The translations under genes and the position numbers were made by a program. The notes below the pieces were generated by a model. It did no database searches, was not told the origin of the DNA, and worked only from the letters and a program-made list of their open reading frames with translations. Shown here in pieces: positions 60,361-64,000 of a stretch of DNA of 64,000 bases. Origin of the DNA: JAMHWF01 sp035911095 (GTDB lineage Bacteria; Pseudomonadota; Gammaproteobacteria; Burkholderiales; Burkholderiaceae_C); NCBI GenBank assembly GCA_035911095.1, contig JAMHWF010000076.1, positions 17,604 through 81,603 on the forward strand. Direction: 5' to 3'. The stretch's first letter is position 1. Each line of letters opens with the position of its first letter.

Positions 60361-61290
60361 ATGGCGACAAAAAAACCCAAAGGTCTCGGCATCGGCCTGG
60401 AGGCGCTGCTTGGCCCCCGCGTCAAGGAAGACGGCGAGGCCGGCCCCTCGGGCGCATCGGGCGTCGAGGGACCACCCGCCAGCCTGGCGCTGGACGTCCT
60501 GCAGCCCGGGCGCTACCAGCCAAGGACGCGGATGGACGAGGGCTCGCTCTACGAGCTGGCCGAGAGCATCAAGAGCCAGGGCGTGATGCAGCCGATCCTC
60601 GTGCGTCCGCTCTCTGGCGCCGAGGGAGGCGCGAGCATCCGCTACGAGATCATTGCCGGCGAGAGGCGCTTCCGCGCCGCGCGCCTGGCCGGGCTCGATG
60701 AGGTGCCGGTGCTCGTCCGCGAGGTGCCGGACGAGTCGGCCGCTGTCATGGCGTTGATCGAGAACATCCAGCGCGAGGACCTCAACCCCCTGGAAGAGGC
60801 TCAGGGTTTGCAGCGTCTCACGCAAGAGTTTGGACTTACTCACGAACAGGCGGCCCAATCTGTTGGCCGCTCGCGCAGCGCGGCGAGCAACCTCTTGCGT
60901 CTGCTGCAGCTGGCCGATCCCGTGCAGCAGATGCTGATGGCCGGCGATCTCGACATGGGCCATGCGCGCGCCCTCTTGGCGCTCGACAAGGCGCGCCAGA
61001 TCACTGGCGCCCACCAGATCGTCGCGCGCAAGCTCAGCGTGCGCGACGCGGAGAAGCTGGTGGCCCGCGAGGCCGCTGGCGGCCGGCACAACCCGCTGGC
61101 GCGTGCCGCGCCCGAGAAGTCGCGCGACGTCGCGAGGCTCGAGGAGGAGCTGGCCGACCTGCTTGCCGCACCGGTTGAGATCCGCTTGCGCAAGCGGGGC
61201 CGCCAAGGCGAGCAGGGCGAGGTCGCGATCCGCTTCGGCTCCGCCGATGAGCTCGAAGGTCTGTTGCAACGCTTGCGCCGCGACACCTGA
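60361..61290 (+). CDS. parB: Chromosome-partitioning protein ParB
   Basis: The 309-residue protein starts at ATG 60361 (MATKKPKGLGIGLEALLGPR). N-terminal CTPase/ParB box (QPILVRPLSGAEGGASIRYE with AGERRFRAARLAGL), helix-turn-helix LTHEQAAQSVGRSRSAASNL and C-terminal dimerisation region. It binds parS (two sites in mnmG/rsmG), spreads as a CTP clamp, and activates ParA. Confidence 0.95.
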   Translation: MATKKPKGLGIGLEALLGPRVKEDGEAGPSGASGVEGPPASLALDVLQPGRYQPRTRMDEGSLYELAESIKSQGVMQPILVRPLSGAEGGASIRYEIIAGERRFRAARLAGLDEVPVLVREVPDESAAVMALIENIQREDLNPLEEAQGLQRLTQEFGLTHEQAAQSVGRSRSAASNLLRLLQLADPVQQMLMAGDLDMGHARALLALDKARQITGAHQIVARKLSVRDAEKLVAREAAGGRHNPLARAAPEKSRDVARLEEELADLLAAPVEIRLRKRGRQGEQGEVAIRFGSADELEGLLQRLRRDT

Positions 61291-61857
61291 CACAGGTTGC
61301 CGCTTGAAGGGTCGGTCACCCGCCGGGGCGTGCCGACGCGATCGATCGCCCGCTCGCTGATTCCCTGGCCCGTCGGAGGCGGGCCCGCATCCTGAACGTG
61401 CATCGACGCGGATCGAAGTTGCACATGCTTGGGGCGACGGCGGGTCGGGCTTGTGCATCGACCCTCATGACGCCCGGGCACGAACCCTGTCAACGGCCGC
61501 ACCGTCGTGGTACGTTCTGGGAGCATGCGCAACGAACTTCACATCCCTGGGGCACTCCGGCCCGCAGCAGCGCACGCGGCAGCGACCGCGTCGGTGAAGA
61601 TGTCTGCGTGGGGCATGCTCCTTGCTCCCCAAGCCAGCGAGTGCGGTGTCGAACAGGGCTCTGAAGCAGCCTCTTCTCGATGTATCGGACCGCGCTGGGT
61701 CGACGAAGCTGTGTCACAGAAAGGTCTTTGCTGATTCAAGGAAAGCTCTGATGGAGCCCACGCTGCCGCGCCACGACGGCAGGACTTCATCAGAACTTCC
61801 CAGACAGTGGCAGAACCCGTTCCGCTGCCGCTGTCGTCCTGATTCAGGAGGTCAGCA
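61291..61857. other. Intergenic region between parB and prkA
   Basis: About 570 bases with no supported gene; several short frames do not look coding. It holds a candidate sigma-54 promoter (61611-61626) and a strong Shine-Dalgarno (AGGAGG) before prkA. Confidence 0.5.
61611..61626 (+). promoter_or_regulatory. Candidate sigma-54 promoter of prkA-yeaH
   Basis: GGGCATGCTCCTTGCT fits TGGCACGNNNNTTGCW at all positions except the first T and the C of CAC, with the invariant GG and GC exactly 10 bp apart. It points at prkA, ~230 bases downstream. The E. coli yeaGH operon is reported to be under nitrogen (NtrC) control, which supports the reading. Confidence 0.5.
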
Positions 61858-63780
61858 ATGGACGTGATCAGCAATTTCGCCGCGCGCTACGAGCGCACCC
61901 GCGAAGAGGAGCTTTCACTCGAGGAATACCTCGCCGAGTGCAAGCGCAGCCCGCTGGCCTACGCCACCGCCGCAGAGCGCATGCTCAAGGCGATCGGCGA
62001 GCCGCAGATGGTCGACACGCGCAACGACCCGCGCCTGTCGCGTCTGTTCGCGAACAAGGTCATCAAGATCTACCCGGCCTTCGCCGAGTTCTACGGCATG
62101 GAGGACTCGATCGAGCAGGTCGTGTCCTACTTCCGACATGCCGCGCAGGGCCTGGAGGAGAAGAAGCAGATCCTCTATCTGCTCGGCCCCGTCGGGGGCG
62201 GCAAGAGTTCGATCGCCGAGCGCTTGAAGCAGCTGATGCAGGAGGTGCCCTTCTACGCGATCAAGGGCTCGCCGGTGAACGAGTCGCCGCTCGGCCTGTT
62301 CGACGTCGACGAGGACGGCGCGATCCTCGAGAAGGAATACGGCATCCCGCGCCGCTATCTCAACCGCGTGCTCAGCCCCTGGGCGGTCAAGCGGCTCGAG
62401 GAGTACGGCGGCGACATCCGCAAGTTCAAGGTCGTGAAGCGCCACCCGTCGATCCTCAAGCAGATCGGCGTGGCCAAGACCGAGCCGGGCGACGAGAACA
62501 ACCAGGACATCTCGTCGCTGGTCGGCAAGGTCGACATCCGCAAGCTCGAGACCTACGCCCAGGACGACCCTGACGCCTACAGCTACTCGGGTGGCCTGTG
62601 CCTGGCCAACCAGGGGCTGCTCGAGTTCGTCGAGATGTTCAAGGCGCCGATCAAGGTGCTGCACCCGCTGCTGACGGCGACCCAGGAAGGCAACTTCAAG
62701 GGCACCGAAGGCTTCGGCGCGATCCCGTTCGACGGCGTCGTGCTGGCGCACAGCAACGAGAGCGAGTGGAAGGCCTTCCGCAACAACAAGAACAACGAGG
62801 CCTTCCTCGACCGCATCTACATCGTCAAGGTGCCGTACTGCCTGCGCGTCAGTGAGGAGATCAAGATCTACGAGAAGCTGCTGCGCGGCTCCTCGCTCGC
62901 CGACGCCACCTGCGCGCCGGGCACGCTGAAGATGATGGCGCAGTTCGGCATCCTCACGCGCCTGAAGGAGCCGGAGAACTCGTCGCTCTTCAGCAAGATG
63001 CTCGTCTACGACGGCGAGAACCTGAAGGACACCGACCCGCGCGCGAAGAGCTACCAGGAGTACCGGGACTACGCCGGCGTCGACGAAGGCATGAGCGGCA
63101 TCTCGACCCGCTTCGCCTACAAGATCATCTCGAAGGTCTTCAACTTCGACTCGAGCGAGGTCGCCGCCAACCCGGTGCACCTGATGTATGTGCTCGAGCA
63201 GCAGATCGAGCGCGAGCAGTTCCCGGCCGAGGTCGAGCAGAAGTACCTGTCGTTCATCAAGGAGCATCTGGCGACCAAGTACGCCGAGTTCATCGGCAAG
63301 GAGATCCAGACCGCCTACCTCGAGAGCTACAGCGAGTACGGCCAGAACATCTTCGACCGCTACGTCACCTACGCCGACTACTGGATCCAGGACCACGAAT
63401 ACCGCGACACCGACACCGGCGAGGTGTTCGACCGCGCCTCGCTGAATGCCGAGCTCGAGAAGATCGAGAAGCCCGCGGGCATCTCGAACCCGAAGGACTT
63501 CCGCAACGAGATCGTCAACTTTGTATTGCGTGCGCGTGCCGGCAACCAGGGCAAGAACCCCCTGTGGACGAGCTACGAGAAGCTGCGCACGGTGATCGAG
63601 AAAAAGATGTTCTCGAACACCGAGGAGCTGCTGCCGGTGATCAGCTTCAACGCCAAGGCCAGCGCCGACGAGGCCAAGAAGCACGAGGACTTCGTCACCC
63701 GCATGGTGGCCAAGGGCTACACGCCCAAGCAGGTGCGGCTGCTGTGCGAGTGGTACCTGCGCGTTCGGAAGTCGTCGTAG
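61858..63780 (+). CDS. prkA: PrkA-family serine protein kinase (YeaG)
   Basis: The 640-residue protein starts at ATG 61858 (MDVISNFAARYERTREEELS), with AGGAGG upstream. AAA-like N-terminal domain with Walker A LLGPVGGGKSSIAERLKQL, GYGIPRRYLNR and SGGLCLANQGLLEFVEM; the C-terminal PrkA kinase-like domain spans ~390-640. YeaG of E. coli acts in stationary-phase and nitrogen-starvation adaptation. Followed 16 bases later by yeaH; a third member (SpoVR/YcgB) is expected beyond the window. Confidence 0.94.
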   Translation: MDVISNFAARYERTREEELSLEEYLAECKRSPLAYATAAERMLKAIGEPQMVDTRNDPRLSRLFANKVIKIYPAFAEFYGMEDSIEQVVSYFRHAAQGLEEKKQILYLLGPVGGGKSSIAERLKQLMQEVPFYAIKGSPVNESPLGLFDVDEDGAILEKEYGIPRRYLNRVLSPWAVKRLEEYGGDIRKFKVVKRHPSILKQIGVAKTEPGDENNQDISSLVGKVDIRKLETYAQDDPDAYSYSGGLCLANQGLLEFVEMFKAPIKVLHPLLTATQEGNFKGTEGFGAIPFDGVVLAHSNESEWKAFRNNKNNEAFLDRIYIVKVPYCLRVSEEIKIYEKLLRGSSLADATCAPGTLKMMAQFGILTRLKEPENSSLFSKMLVYDGENLKDTDPRAKSYQEYRDYAGVDEGMSGISTRFAYKIISKVFNFDSSEVAANPVHLMYVLEQQIEREQFPAEVEQKYLSFIKEHLATKYAEFIGKEIQTAYLESYSEYGQNIFDRYVTYADYWIQDHEYRDTDTGEVFDRASLNAELEKIEKPAGISNPKDFRNEIVNFVLRARAGNQGKNPLWTSYEKLRTVIEKKMFSNTEELLPVISFNAKASADEAKKHEDFVTRMVAKGYTPKQVRLLCEWYLRVRKSS

Positions 63781-63796
63781 GCCACCGGGGACCGCG

Positions 63797-64000
63797 ATGA
63801 TCCAATCGATCATTGATCGCCGGTTGGCGGGCAAGAACAAGTCCATCGGCAACCGCGAACGCTTCCTGCGCCGCTACAAGGAGCAGATCCGCGACGCGGT
63901 CAAACGTGCGATCGACGGCCGCGGCATCCGCGACATCGAACGCGGCGAGGACATCCACATCCCCAGGCGGGACCTGAACGAGCCGGTGTTCGGCCATGGC
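63797..64000 (+). CDS. yeaH: YeaH/YhbH-family protein (DUF444), 5' part only
   Basis: The frame starts at ATG 63797 (MIQSIIDRRLAGKNKSIGNR) and is still open at the window end, 68 codons. ERFLRRYKEQIRDAVKRAID and IPRRDLNEPVFGHG are the DUF444 N-terminus. It is the conserved partner of prkA; the family carries a VWA-like domain downstream, here outside the window. Confidence 0.9.
   Translation, partial: MIQSIIDRRLAGKNKSIGNRERFLRRYKEQIRDAVKRAIDGRGIRDIERGEDIHIPRRDLNEPVFGHG

Noticed and set aside
61622..61867. 81-codon frame in the prkA leader.
   Set aside because: No ribosome-binding site; product looks random and overlaps the prkA start.

Overview
The window is a very GC-rich (roughly 70%) chromosomal segment with short intergenic gaps, ATGA-type overlaps and GTG/TTG starts. 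Gene content (hybrid malic enzyme, PEP-CTERM protein, NnrU, ybhPON-type lipid operon, mnmG-rsmG-parA-parB block, PrkA/YeaH, polyamine-type ABC operon) points to a betaproteobacterium of the order Burkholderiales, probably the Rubrivivax/Methylibium/Leptothrix group. The genus is an inference from gene content and composition only. No rRNA or tRNA gene was recognised.

Layout. 1-2.4 kb: SDR/DoxX protein (cut by the window edge), a DCC-family gene broken by an in-frame TAG, and a divergently acting GbsR/MarR-type regulator; the same 20-bp dyad lies in front of both units. 2.6-8 kb: MCP-like sensor fragment, an NMT1/THI5-type ABC importer, and an FGGY (D-ribulokinase-like) kinase. 8-13.3 kb: GH19 lysozyme with a histone-H1-like tail, class II aldolase, tiny membrane protein, zinc peptidase and two alpha/beta hydrolases. 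13.3-16.5 kb: ybhN-clsB-ybhP operon. 17.1-21.3 kb: S1C protease, MoxR, DUF58, VWA operon. 22-26.6 kb: NnrU, SET methyltransferase, PAP2 phosphatase, MaeB. 26.86-27.52 kb: an AT-richer insert that looks like two integron gene cassettes with attC sites but no integrase. 27.6-31 kb: unknown gene divergent from a WYL regulator, then a PEP-CTERM protein. 31.1-36.9 kb: PotABCD-like importer, GntR regulator and hydantoin-racemase-like enzyme. 37-48.3 kb: SGNH hydrolase, OpgC-type acyltransferase, thioredoxin-fold protein, a hexanucleotide repeat in front of a VC0807-like membrane protein, glyoxalase, glutaredoxin-like protein, and an S33 hydrolase with a NatAB-type exporter. 48.3-53.6 kb: LuxR solo, a 52-residue double-glycine peptide gene, HlyD adaptor and C39-peptidase ABC transporter. 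53.7-61.3 kb: mnmG, rsmG, lysE-type exporter, parA, argC (antisense), a small hydrolase and parB, with two parS-like sites embedded in mnmG and rsmG. 61.9-64 kb: prkA (yeaG) and the start of yeaH, with a candidate sigma-54 promoter.

The most interesting locus is 48.8-53.5 kb. A quorum-sensing-type regulator with an altered ligand pocket precedes a previously easy-to-miss gene for a peptide whose predicted mature product is only nine residues (NSLPKRYWG), followed directly by the dedicated cleavage/export pair. No modification enzyme is present, which fits a secreted signal or very small bacteriocin. Second is the integrase-less cassette array at 26.9-27.5 kb, and third the parS sites inside housekeeping genes.
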